From Methanosarcina vacuolata Z-761 (GTDB lineage Archaea; Halobacteriota; Methanosarcinia; Methanosarcinales; Methanosarcinaceae), in NCBI RefSeq assembly GCF_000969905.1, contig NZ_CP009520.1, positions 4,030,001 to 4,094,000 on the forward strand: a stretch of 64,000 nucleotides of DNA, written 5' to 3'. Made by a program: the position numbers and the translations under genes. Of the stretch, positions 36,213 to 44,936 are shown in pieces (the first letter of the stretch is position 1; each line of letters begins with the position of its first letter). The notes under the pieces were generated by a model that saw nothing but the letters and a program-made list of their open reading frames with translations, was not told the origin of the DNA and searched no databases.

Positions 36213-37433
36213 ATGTCTTTTACTAGCTTAAGAGAGTATTTAGAATGGAATAGATTTGACCCCTCAGAAGGTATTCGTCAAGTTCCTATTTTTCAAACTC
36301 ATTCGTCAGTGAGATCTCTATTTACGTGTAAATATAGAATTCGTAATGTGCTGTTGTCCAAACAACAGCTTAAACAAAGAGACCAATTAGTCTCAAAAAA
36401 CCATTTTTTAAAATTAAATATGCAGGCTGATGGAAACGCTGTCTTGTATCGGACTGACAACAATAAAGCATTATGGGCATCAAATACATCAATGAAACCA
36501 GTTAATCGAATTGTCATGAAAGAGGACGGGAATCTGAAGGCTTGCGATCCTGCTGACAATGTTTACTGGGAATCTGGGACGCAAGGATGCCCTGACTCAA
36601 AATTAGTGCTTCAAGATGACGGTAATTTAGTTATCCTGGATAATTCGGGCCAGATAAGATGGATAACACATACTGAACAGGGATGGGATTTTAATGTTGT
36701 GGATTTGTTTAACTTCGATATTAAAGAGTTGTTTTACAATCTCAATGTATGGGAAAAGATACTTAATTTAATTTCTTTAGCAGGCTTTCTGTGGGACGAT
36801 AAGCAGAATATATTCTACTCCAAAGTAGATCCATGGCAGGCAAACTTTGGGTACCTTAACCTTTACGATGAAGCATCACCATTGGCAGGAATGTTTATCC
36901 ACTGCGAACCTATCCGCTTCAAAGCAGGAGGAAAGAGTTGGAAAATAGAGTTCTGGAAAGGGCGCTATGGAATTTTTATTGGAGCCGAGATTGGAGTGTA
37001 TACAGGGGAATTCGAAATCGACACAGGCATAGAAGTAATCGACAGATCAATAAATAACCTGGATTCAGACAAAGACACGCGATGCGCGTGCGGTGAAGAT
37101 GAAATGCTTCAGATGTCATTTGAATTATACGACAATAACGATTTACTTTTCAGTAGAAACAGCGACGATCCGGATACAGATATGATTGAGAAGCACTGGT
37201 GGTTAACAGGTTTTAAATTTCCGACGCCAGATACGGTTTCTGTCAGTTATAATGATCTCATCATGAACATAGAGATTGCATTTATGGATCAAGAGATGAC
37301 GGATGGATTTATAAATGGCTTAGAAAGGTTAGGATACTCAAGGAACACAGATTTCTTTGTTTATGGCAATACAGTAAGAGTCACCTTTAAGAGACCTCGT
37401 TCAACGGCTCATCAGCCATTTTTACAACCCTAA
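36213..37433 (+). CDS. Bulb-type lectin plus DUF4474 protein
   Basis: 406 residues. After the N-terminal tag SLREYLEWNRFDPSEGIR comes a mannose-binding bulb-lectin domain (about 55-150) with three QxDGN-type repeats: MQADGNAVLY, MKEDGNLKAC and LQDDGNLVIL. The C-terminal part (about 190-400) has WQANFGYLNLYDEASPLAG, CEPIRF, WKIEFWKGRYGIFIGAEIG, HWWLTGFKF and VYGNTVRVTF, which match my memory of DUF4474. No signal peptide. DUF4474 has no known function. Such lectin fusions are rare in archaea and point to transfer from bacteria. AGGTG precedes the ATG. Confidence 0.78.
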   Translation: MSFTSLREYLEWNRFDPSEGIRQVPIFQTHSSVRSLFTCKYRIRNVLLSKQQLKQRDQLVSKNHFLKLNMQADGNAVLYRTDNNKALWASNTSMKPVNRIVMKEDGNLKACDPADNVYWESGTQGCPDSKLVLQDDGNLVILDNSGQIRWITHTEQGWDFNVVDLFNFDIKELFYNLNVWEKILNLISLAGFLWDDKQNIFYSKVDPWQANFGYLNLYDEASPLAGMFIHCEPIRFKAGGKSWKIEFWKGRYGIFIGAEIGVYTGEFEIDTGIEVIDRSINNLDSDKDTRCACGEDEMLQMSFELYDNNDLLFSRNSDDPDTDMIEKHWWLTGFKFPTPDTVSVSYNDLIMNIEIAFMDQEMTDGFINGLERLGYSRNTDFFVYGNTVRVTFKRPRSTAHQPFLQP

Positions 37434-37549
37434 ACTTATGGTCGTCCATCATTATGCGGTTGATGTTTGCTTGATTACTTTTTCCAGTGCTGGAAATGCC
37501 TTATGTTTTGTGCATCAAGCATGCTATTAATCTTACTGAATTACAAAAA

Positions 37550-37654
37550 TGGCTCTTCGTTGTTTTGTGTGGATATCCTCATAATATCACCATAAAAACC
37601 AATGCTGTCTTGAATTGAAAATCATCTTATCCCATAAAGAATGACAAAGAGGCC
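37550..37654 (-). mobile_element. Miniature inverted-repeat element, full copy, reverse orientation
   Basis: Same family as 21101: in reverse it ends with AAACAACGAAGAGCCA and contains TCAATTCAAGACAGCATTGG and GGGATAAGATGATTTTCAAT. About 105 bp. It lies between the lectin gene and a broken hydrolase gene. Confidence 0.8.
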
Positions 37655-37714
37655 AAAAAATGTATGATGCGCAACTAAAAGTGTTTTGGAAATAACATCA
37701 ACTACCAACTAATA

Positions 37715-38708
37715 ATGCACGACCAAGAGATGCACGGGATTAAAAACCATGAGTACAGAAAATATGCGGGATATTCAAAATCTCAAAAAAAACTTCGCGG
37801 CTACCTTTTCGGCACCGTCTGTGCTGATGCTCTCGGTCGTCCTGTAGAACACCTGGCCCTTGAGCAAATAAAGGAGAAATACGGAGAAAACGGAATCCTT
37901 GAACTCCCACCCAATTCTCCCTGGACTGATGATACCCAGTTGATGCTTGTACTTGCCAGGGCTCTGCTTCGAGGAGCATAACTTGAACTTCCCAAACTTA
38001 TGGATAAGATTGCAAAAGAGCTTGTCCTATGGCTGGACGAACCTGACCTGGGTGCAGGAGCAAACACAAAAGGCGCAGCCCTGAACCTGAGGGATGGTAT
38101 TCACTGGAGCAAATCCAGACTAAATTCAAAAACATGCGGAAGCCTCATGCGGATTGGAATCCTTGGCTTTATCTTCCGGAACGATCCTGAAAAACTGATT
38201 AAAGCAGCTTCAATTTCCGGCAGAATTACTCACACCCATCCAACTGCAAATGCTGCCTCGGTTGCAGGAGCATACGCTGTAAAATTGGCTCTTGACGGGG
38301 TGGAACCCACGGAAATGTTTGAACCGCTTCTTGAGGGAACTCAGGGAATTTCTCAAGAATTTACTCAGGCACTGGAAAGTTCCTATAGAACGGCTTATAG
38401 CGATATTGGAAACGAAGACGGTTTGAAGAAACTCGGGCAAGGCTGGTATGCAGACGAAACTTTTGCCCTGGCATACTTTCTGCATATTGCGTTATCCGAA
38501 CGATTACAAAAAAGTAATACAGACCGCAGTGAATATAACCGGAGATTCGGATTCGGTTGCAAGTGTGGCAGGAGGCATTCTTGGAGCCAGACTGGGGATT
38601 GAAGCAGTGCCTATTTCCTGGATTGAAGCGCTTAAGGAAAAAGAAATACTGGAGGAAATGGTGGGGCCTCTGCTTGAAAAATATTTTCAGCTTTCAGGAA
38701 GTAAATAA
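37715..38708 (+). pseudogene. ADP-ribosylglycohydrolase, disrupted
   Basis: The family (DraG-like) removes ADP-ribose from proteins or small molecules with two Mg ions. Motifs are visible in order: RGYLFGTVCADALGRPVEH, WTDDTQLMLVLARAL (metal site), TKGAALNLRDG, TCGSLMRI, ITHTHPTANAAS, and GDSDSVASVAGGILGARLG (metal site). An in-frame TAA at 37979 splits the N terminus from the rest. A +1 frameshift near 38470-38480 then moves the C terminus into another frame (reading continues at FCILRYPND). With both lesions it should be inactive, unless recent sequencing errors are involved. Confidence 0.88.
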
Positions 38709-38721
38709 TAGTCAGTTTTTA

Positions 38722-39206
38722 TCCGATTGATGTTTTAAAATACCTGAATGTTAGCAGTTCCTTTAAAGTCCATCTTGAGTCCACAATTCCTGCCTCTCTT
38801 GCAGGTGTATTTTTACATTCAACCCCTCTTTCATCTTTGTACTTTAATCCTCCATGACCTCTACAGAAGTTAAAGTGGGTACAATATAACCTCATTTGAT
38901 GCTCTAACCATTCTTTCGCTTTTGAAGACCCCATTGTTTTTCTTGAAAATTTGTTGTTATCCTGCCTAAAAGTCAGGTTTTGTGTTTCAAGTAAAGTTGT
39001 TGATATTTCGCTTTGTTCAATGTTTTTTCCAGAGAGAATCTTCTTCTCGACTTTCTTAAGTATCCCATTTATTCTTATTTTGACTATCTGTGCATCTGTG
39101 ACAAAAAGAGGGGTTTTATCAGAAAGATGTTTTTTAACTGACTCAACTAACTTATCTGCAACGTACTGTTTTCTGGGTCCTATTGCAAACTCAAGTATTA
39201 GCCTAC
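38722..39206 (-). pseudogene. DDE transposase C-terminal remnant
   Basis: The minus strand is open for about 160 codons: RLILEFAIGPRKQYVADKLV, then SVKKHLSDKTPLFVTDAQ, LYCTHFNFCRGHGGLKYKDE, NTPAREAGIVD and RWTLKELLTFRYFK before the stop. The FNFCRGH...TPA...AGI..RWTLKELL ending is typical of archaeal insertion-sequence transposases (IS1-like, I think). The N-terminal half is missing upstream of 39206, so it is inactive. Confidence 0.7.
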
Positions 39207-39283
39207 ATTCCGATAACAGATGTCATCAATGTTAATATTTTTTATATGTAAACGTTCATTATATATTAACAAAGAGGAGGAAC

Positions 39284-39418
39284 ATGAACGTGAGTTTTTT
39301 GGAAAAAATGGACGTTTTCTGGTATCAATTAGGCAAAGGAATTAAATTATCAGTATATATATTTTTGATATTAGTTATAGTGTGGGAGTTGACTAAAATA
39401 ATGCAAACCGTGCCATAG
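39284..39418 (+). CDS. 44-residue single-pass membrane protein
   Basis: MNVSFLEKMDVFWYQLGKGI is followed by a clear membrane segment (SVYIFLILVIVWELT, residues 23-37) and a short tail ending QTVP. GAGGAGG lies 5 nt before the ATG, one of the best ribosome sites in the window, and TATA-like sequence precedes it. Function unknown; it stands alone between a transposase remnant and a long spacer. Confidence 0.6.
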   Translation: MNVSFLEKMDVFWYQLGKGIKLSVYIFLILVIVWELTKIMQTVP

Positions 39419-40235
39419 TTATAAACACTTGAGCTACAATCACACAGTTTCAAAAGAAATCCCCTATTGTTTAGCAAAGTTTCTATAGAGGGACAGTCAA
39501 TAATTATTTAATAAATATTAAAAATTACCAGATTCGTTTGTTCGACTAGATTTAAGAGCTACTTTAATTGCGGTTATGAGAAATGTTAGAGAGTCAGTCA
39601 ATTATAAATATAGCTAAGCAAAAATCAGTAAATTTGTGAGAAGGGGGAGTAATTTTACTTTAAAAAAAATCAGTTACGTATATTTATGGGGGAGTCAGGG
39701 CATAGTTATTCTTTATAAATATTTACAAATGTAAGTATGTTTTGTACAATTATAAAATATCAGCATGTAATTTAAGAGAGTTAACTGTGAATATATAAAA
39801 AATTATAGGAAAATATATATATAAGAAAAATATAAGAGAATTTGAGGGTGTATATTTTATAGCTTAATATATAGTGCTACATAAACAGCACACATTAGCA
39901 AAAGGGGGATGAATAATTCATACTCAGGTAAAGAAACTGGCCGCTCTGAAATGGTTACCAAAATAAGGGTACATACAGAGTTTTCAATCTCTAGCTTAGA
40001 GAAAATGCTGTATTAAGTTAACACTTTCAATATTTTGTCATAACTGAAGACAGATGAATAATCTTGTTATTCAGCGGACTTTAACCTGACAAACAACCTG
40101 GAAACACAGCAGGTTCTCTTGGTTATTTTTATGAACCTAAGATAAGGTAGGTAATCTTTCGCTGGCAGGACAGAATTCTCCGGCTGGGATTTATGAAAGT
40201 AAGAAGATCTGTACTTGTGAAAGTGAGGGAATGTC
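39419..40235. other. Long spacer without a convincing gene
   Basis: AT-rich with several GGGGGAG purine blocks (about 39643, 39688, 39903). A 34-codon frame at 39909 (begins MNNSYSGKETG) has GGGG too close to its ATG. TATA-like sequences near 39790-39830 may give the 5' leader of the gene at 40236. Confidence 0.4.
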
Positions 40236-41837
40236 GTGAAAATTAATCCAAGAGTCATATATCTGTCAATAGTTTTTATATTTCTTATGATTATGATATC
40301 AAACGTAGCAGTAGCTGATGACCTAGAATCCGATAAGTTAACAAAAGTAGCGTCCAGTGTTACGTCCGACTCAAATCCGGTTTGGTCACCGGATGGGAAG
40401 GAAATTTTGTTCTCACGGGAATACGGACTTTATAAAGTGTTTTCAGATGGCACAGGAGAAAAGAAACTCACCTCTACAATGGGAAAGAATTTTACATCCG
40501 ATTACGCTTGGTCTCCAGATGGATATAAAATTTCATATATTGAAAACAGATATGATGACGCTGCGGGACCCAGGAGTGATTTATGGATAATGAATTCAGA
40601 CGGGACAAAAAAAATCCAATTGCTTGATACCATTTGGTACAGATATTATTACATATACACCTGGTTCCCTACAGGTTCAAAAATACTCTACTCTGAGATT
40701 TATGAAGAGATTGGGGGCTCCTATTGGGAAATGGATTCTGATGGATCTGATAAACATAACCTTGGGAACATGGGTATTGCTGACAGTATCGCCCTGTCTC
40801 CCGATGCGTCAAAAATAGCAATTTGTGCACATGGACCAGCTGACATAGACTACTATATTGACATTGGAAAAGTAGGTAAAGATTTGACCAGCTTCCGGCC
40901 GGGATTAATTAGTCATCAAACTCAGTCCAAACAGTCACAGATATGGTCCCCAGATGGTTCAAAAATAGTATACTATGCCGGGAAAAATGAGTCATATTAT
41001 GAAGACGAAAACTCGGAAATATATACTATGAAAGCTGACGGCACCGGAAAAACTCAACTCACATCAGATTTGGCAAATGATAATTCCCCTATGTTTTCAC
41101 CTGATGGAAGTAAAATTGTGTATGTGTCAGATAAAGCCGGAAGTAAAGATATATGGGTTATGAATGCTGATGGAAAAAACAAAGTGCAGTTAACGTCAAA
41201 TTCAGCGTCGGATTCATTTCCGGTATGGAGCCCAGACGGCAAAAAAATTGCTTTTTGGTCTGATAGGGAAGGAAACAACGGTATATATATTCTGACTCTA
41301 AAAACCGAAAACCCACCTGTTGCTGCTTTCTTTGCATCCCAAACTTCAGGAAACCCTCCTCTGAAAGTCAGTTTTACGGATCAGAGTACAGGCACACCAA
41401 TTTCATGGAAATGGAGTTTTGGAGATGGAAATGTTTCAACACTCCAAAACACTGTACACGTATATAATAAAGAAGGAAAATATACGGTCAGCTTAACAGT
41501 AAAGAATGAAGCTGGAACAAACACGAAAACAATAAAGAACTATATAACTGTAAAAACAGTTTATTTAAAACCGATTACTGCGTTTTCAGCCTCTCCAAAT
41601 TCAGGAAAAGTCCCGTTGACTGTAAGATTTACTGACAAAAGTATAGGATCGCCTACTTCATGGAAATGGAGTTTTGGAGACGGAAAAACTTCAACAGCCC
41701 AGAATCCAGAACATCAGTATTTACAGGAAGGAAAATATAAAGTTACACTTACAGTAACCAACGCTGCAGGCAGCAGTACTATAACGAAGACAAATTACAT
41801 AACAGTGACAACAAATACAAGACCTGGAATATTCTGA
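40236..41837 (+). CDS. Secreted TolB-like beta-propeller protein with two PKD domains
   Basis: 533 residues with a signal peptide (LSIVFIFLMIMISNVAVADD). Six or so TolB/WD40-like repeats with (N/D)PVWSPDGKEILF, AWSPDGYKISY, IWSPDGSKIVYY, MFSPDGSKIVYVSD and VWSPDGKKIAFWSD form a propeller (about 45-360). Two PKD domains follow (about 363-440 and 447-528), each with SWKWSFGDG. It probably acts outside the cell in adhesion or binding. It is related to the protease at 42510 by its PKD part and its end, TTNTRPGI. A GTG start follows GAGGGAATGTC. Confidence 0.85.
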   Translation: MKINPRVIYLSIVFIFLMIMISNVAVADDLESDKLTKVASSVTSDSNPVWSPDGKEILFSREYGLYKVFSDGTGEKKLTSTMGKNFTSDYAWSPDGYKISYIENRYDDAAGPRSDLWIMNSDGTKKIQLLDTIWYRYYYIYTWFPTGSKILYSEIYEEIGGSYWEMDSDGSDKHNLGNMGIADSIALSPDASKIAICAHGPADIDYYIDIGKVGKDLTSFRPGLISHQTQSKQSQIWSPDGSKIVYYAGKNESYYEDENSEIYTMKADGTGKTQLTSDLANDNSPMFSPDGSKIVYVSDKAGSKDIWVMNADGKNKVQLTSNSASDSFPVWSPDGKKIAFWSDREGNNGIYILTLKTENPPVAAFFASQTSGNPPLKVSFTDQSTGTPISWKWSFGDGNVSTLQNTVHVYNKEGKYTVSLTVKNEAGTNTKTIKNYITVKTVYLKPITAFSASPNSGKVPLTVRFTDKSIGSPTSWKWSFGDGKTSTAQNPEHQYLQEGKYKVTLTVTNAAGSSTITKTNYITVTTNTRPGIF

Positions 41838-41895
41838 AAGCAAATAAACGCTTAAATTGAAAAAGTCAAGTAAAGGGTAGTGGAGAAATTATTAA

Positions 41896-41998
41896 TGGCT
41901 CTTCGTCATTTCCTATGGATAAGATGACTTTCAATTCAAGATCGCATTGGTTTTTATAAACACATTGTGAAAATATCCACACATAAAAACAAGAGCCA
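41896..41998 (+). mobile_element. Miniature inverted-repeat element, full copy (103 bp)
   Basis: Starts TGGCTCTTCGTCATTTCCTA, has GGATAAGATGACTTTCAATT, and ends ATAAAAACAAGAGCCA. Same family as 21101 and 37550. The right end is slightly degenerate (CAAGAGCCA for CGAAGAGCCA). Lies 58 bp after the propeller gene stop. Confidence 0.78.
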
Positions 41999-42509
41999 TT
42001 TTGAGTTTTTGTATTGAAAAGCATTTTTTCCAGGCTTTGATACGACTAAATATTCACATTCTTGTATCCTCTTCAAATTCAATGGAGAATTTTCCAACTC
42101 GAAAAGTGTGCAACAATTTTTATACATTTATAAAGTTGAATGCATCGCATGACGTTGTTTTTCAGACTTGGATAAATTCTTAAATTTTCAGTAAATACAT
42201 AAAATTTACTTTTACTTATACAATTTGGGAGGATACTAATTCTTCTATTTTTAAGAATATTCCGATATTAAAATAAATACCAGACCTTTTAAACTCAGAA
42301 GTATTTTATAATTGGACACCGATCTCTATAAGGGTCTTATGTTCTGTAATAAAGTTTAACACCTGCATATCAACCACAAAAATATAGTTACTCAACAGGT
42401 ATTTACTTTAATTCTCTGGGATGAAAAGTCTGAAAACCCAGGTAATTTTGTTACAGAAAGTTATACCCATTAATAATGAAAGAATAACTTTGAAAAGGAG
42501 TGTGAATAG
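41999..42509. other. Spacer without a gene
   Basis: AT-rich leader region of the protease gene. TATA-like sequence TTTTATAATT near 42303-42312; AAGGAGTGTGAATAG at 42495-42509 is the ribosome site for the GTG at 42510. A 60-codon frame at 42001 shows no coding character. Confidence 0.45.
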
Positions 42510-44402
42510 GTGGAAAAAAAAAGCCAGAAGCCCTTAAGAAACACGGTTTCTGAACTGTTATGTGTAATCTGCACATTATTTTTATTAGTATCTCTGTTTT
42601 CATTTAACGCTTTAGCTGAAGACTCAAATGATAAGATCTCAGCGAGTTTATCTTCTAAACTTGCTGAAACTTCAGCGACGGAAAAAGTCCCAGTAATTAT
42701 AATGCTACCAGATCAGCAGATCTCATTTACTGCTGCTGGAAAAGAGAAAATCGAGAGTAAACAGAAAGATCTCATAACGTTTCTCGAGACTGAGAAATCC
42801 AAAAACAATGTAAAAGATATAAAACCCATGTCAATTATTAATGCTGTAGCAGCCAGTGTAACCCCTGACGTTTTAGCGTCTCTTACCGAAAGATCCGATG
42901 TTTCAACTGTCGAGCTTGATGCAATTTACTCCATAGGACAATCCGAAACTTCCTCTGTAGAAACAGAGGCATCGACTGCCCAGGAGAGTACGGCATGGGG
43001 AGTTGACAAAATTGGAGCGCCTGCTGTCTGGCAGCAGGGTATAACTGGGAAAGGAATAACTGTTGCTGTCGTGGATACGGGAGTCGATGCGACACACCCC
43101 GATCTTGATGACCTTGACGACAACCCCAGTACAACCGATCCGAAAGTTATCGGTTGGGTCGACTATGTAAACTCAGAGTCGTCTCCTTATGACGATCACG
43201 GGCATGGCACTCACGTATCAGGAACTATTTCAGGAACCGGAGCTAATGGCATACAAACCGGAGTTGCACCAGGCACAAATTTGATTGTAGCAAAAGTATT
43301 CGATGCAAGCGGTTCTGGATATTTATCTGACTGTATTCTTGGCTTTGAGTGGGCGGTTACTAATAATGCCCGTATTATAAGTTTCAGTGGTGGATCATCA
43401 GTACATAGCACGGCATTTGCAGATACAATAAACAATGTTGTAGCAGCAGGTGTAATTCCTGTTGTAGCGGCTGGCAACAGCGGACCTGCATCTAGCACAA
43501 TTAATTGCCCTGGTGATGAACTCAATTCATGCACTGTCGGTGCAACAGATTCCTCCGATGTAATAGCGTATTTCAGCAGTAGGGGTCCCGTTACTCTTGA
43601 TGACCAGACATACATTAAACCTGATGTATCTGCACCCGGTGTAGATGTCACTTCAACACTTCCAGGCGGCGGATATGCGGACTGGTCTGGAACTTCCATG
43701 GCAACACCACACGTTTCCGGTACTGCAGCATTAATTCTGGAAGAGAACCCAACTATGAAGCCGGCTGCTGTAAAGGAGAAGTTAGAAGATACATCAGTAG
43801 ACCTTGGATCATCAGGAAAGGATAACAATTATGGTTCAGGCCGGATCAATGCATATGATGCGGTATTTGGCGGAATGCCTGTAGCAAGCTTTACTGCGAA
43901 GCCTACCTCAGGAAAAGTCCCATTGACAGTTGCCTTTACTGACACCAGCACAGGAACACCTACCAAATGGAAATGGACCTTTGGAGACGGAAAAACTTCA
44001 ACAGCCCAGAATCCAAAGTATAAATATTCCAAAATAGGTAACTATACTGTGACTCTAACAGCAACAAATACTGCAGGCAGTAACACGGTAACAAAAACAG
44101 ATTACATAGTAGTAGTCTCAAAACCCACTGCTTCGTTCTCTGCATCCCCTACCTCAGGAAAAGCAACATTAACAGTTAAATTTACAGATAAGAGTTCCGG
44201 AAACCCCACTTCATACAAATGGAGTTTTGGAGATGGAGCAATTTCAAGAGAAAAGAATCCAACCCATCAGTATTCACAGGCAGGAAACTATAAGATTACA
44301 CTTACAGTAAGCAATGCAGCAGGCAGCAGTACTATATCGAAGACAAATTTCATAAAAGTGACAACAAACACAAGACCGGGAATATACGCCGAAAGTCAGT
44401 AA
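42510..44402 (+). CDS. Secreted subtilisin-like protease with two PKD domains
   Basis: 630 residues. Signal peptide (LLCVICTLFLLVSLFSFNALA), an inhibitor-I9-type propeptide (about 50-145, with VPVIIMLPDQ and RSDVSTVELDAIYS), and an S8 catalytic domain with the triad Asp189 (VVDTGVDATHPDL), His232 (HGHGTHVSGT) and Ser396 (GTSMATPHVSG). Two PKD domains follow (about 453-535 and 540-622). It should be exported and self-activated, then degrade extracellular protein. The C terminus ends TTNTRPGIYAESQ, shared in part with the propeller protein upstream. GTG start. Confidence 0.93.
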   Translation: MEKKSQKPLRNTVSELLCVICTLFLLVSLFSFNALAEDSNDKISASLSSKLAETSATEKVPVIIMLPDQQISFTAAGKEKIESKQKDLITFLETEKSKNNVKDIKPMSIINAVAASVTPDVLASLTERSDVSTVELDAIYSIGQSETSSVETEASTAQESTAWGVDKIGAPAVWQQGITGKGITVAVVDTGVDATHPDLDDLDDNPSTTDPKVIGWVDYVNSESSPYDDHGHGTHVSGTISGTGANGIQTGVAPGTNLIVAKVFDASGSGYLSDCILGFEWAVTNNARIISFSGGSSVHSTAFADTINNVVAAGVIPVVAAGNSGPASSTINCPGDELNSCTVGATDSSDVIAYFSSRGPVTLDDQTYIKPDVSAPGVDVTSTLPGGGYADWSGTSMATPHVSGTAALILEENPTMKPAAVKEKLEDTSVDLGSSGKDNNYGSGRINAYDAVFGGMPVASFTAKPTSGKVPLTVAFTDTSTGTPTKWKWTFGDGKTSTAQNPKYKYSKIGNYTVTLTATNTAGSNTVTKTDYIVVVSKPTASFSASPTSGKATLTVKFTDKSSGNPTSYKWSFGDGAISREKNPTHQYSQAGNYKITLTVSNAAGSSTISKTNFIKVTTNTRPGIYAESQ

Positions 44403-44936
44403 ACCATTATAAACTCTTTAATTGAAAAAGAGAAAAAATAATGGATAAAGGGAGTGGGGAAATTATTTTATCAAATCTGACAACAAGATTATCTTATCTT
44501 GTATAACCAATTTGAAAACTGACTTTCTCTTTTGCGATTTTGAGAAACCTATCTTATTATCTGGTTTTTAGTTGTCCGTGAGCTATTGATTTAATTGGAA
44601 AAACAGGGCATATTCTTCATATTATGAAAAACATAGATTGATGCTTACACATTTTAGACTTTTACAATTATATTAGTACACTTACGGTTTCAATAACTCA
44701 CTCTCGCAAACTAATTCACATATTAAGTTTAGTGTAGCATCAATTTTCAAGGATTCAATGCTTACAAATAATTGCAATTGATTTGAAACGACATTTTACT
44801 GTTTACGCAACACCAGGATGTTTCGGATTTTCGTACTATAGACTTTCATTATGCCTAAACCCTGCCCTGTACAACCTAAGCCTGTACAGCCAAAGAATCT
44901 TCTAAGAAAATTTGTTGATCACCGAACCTGATAAGA
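44403..44936. other. Spacer between convergent genes
   Basis: About 530 bp without a gene. CCCTGTACAACCTAAG / GCCTGTACAGCCAAAG at about 44867-44896 is a 16-bp imperfect direct repeat. Otherwise AT-rich and unremarkable. Confidence 0.45.

Noticed and set aside
39909-40016. 34-codon frame beginning MNNSYSGKETG
   Set aside because: The GGGG run is too close to the ATG for a ribosome site and no similarity is evident.
43211-43828. 205-codon open frame antisense to the subtilisin gene
   Set aside because: Shadow of a strongly coding gene with catalytic motifs; no start signal and proline/serine-rich artefact composition.
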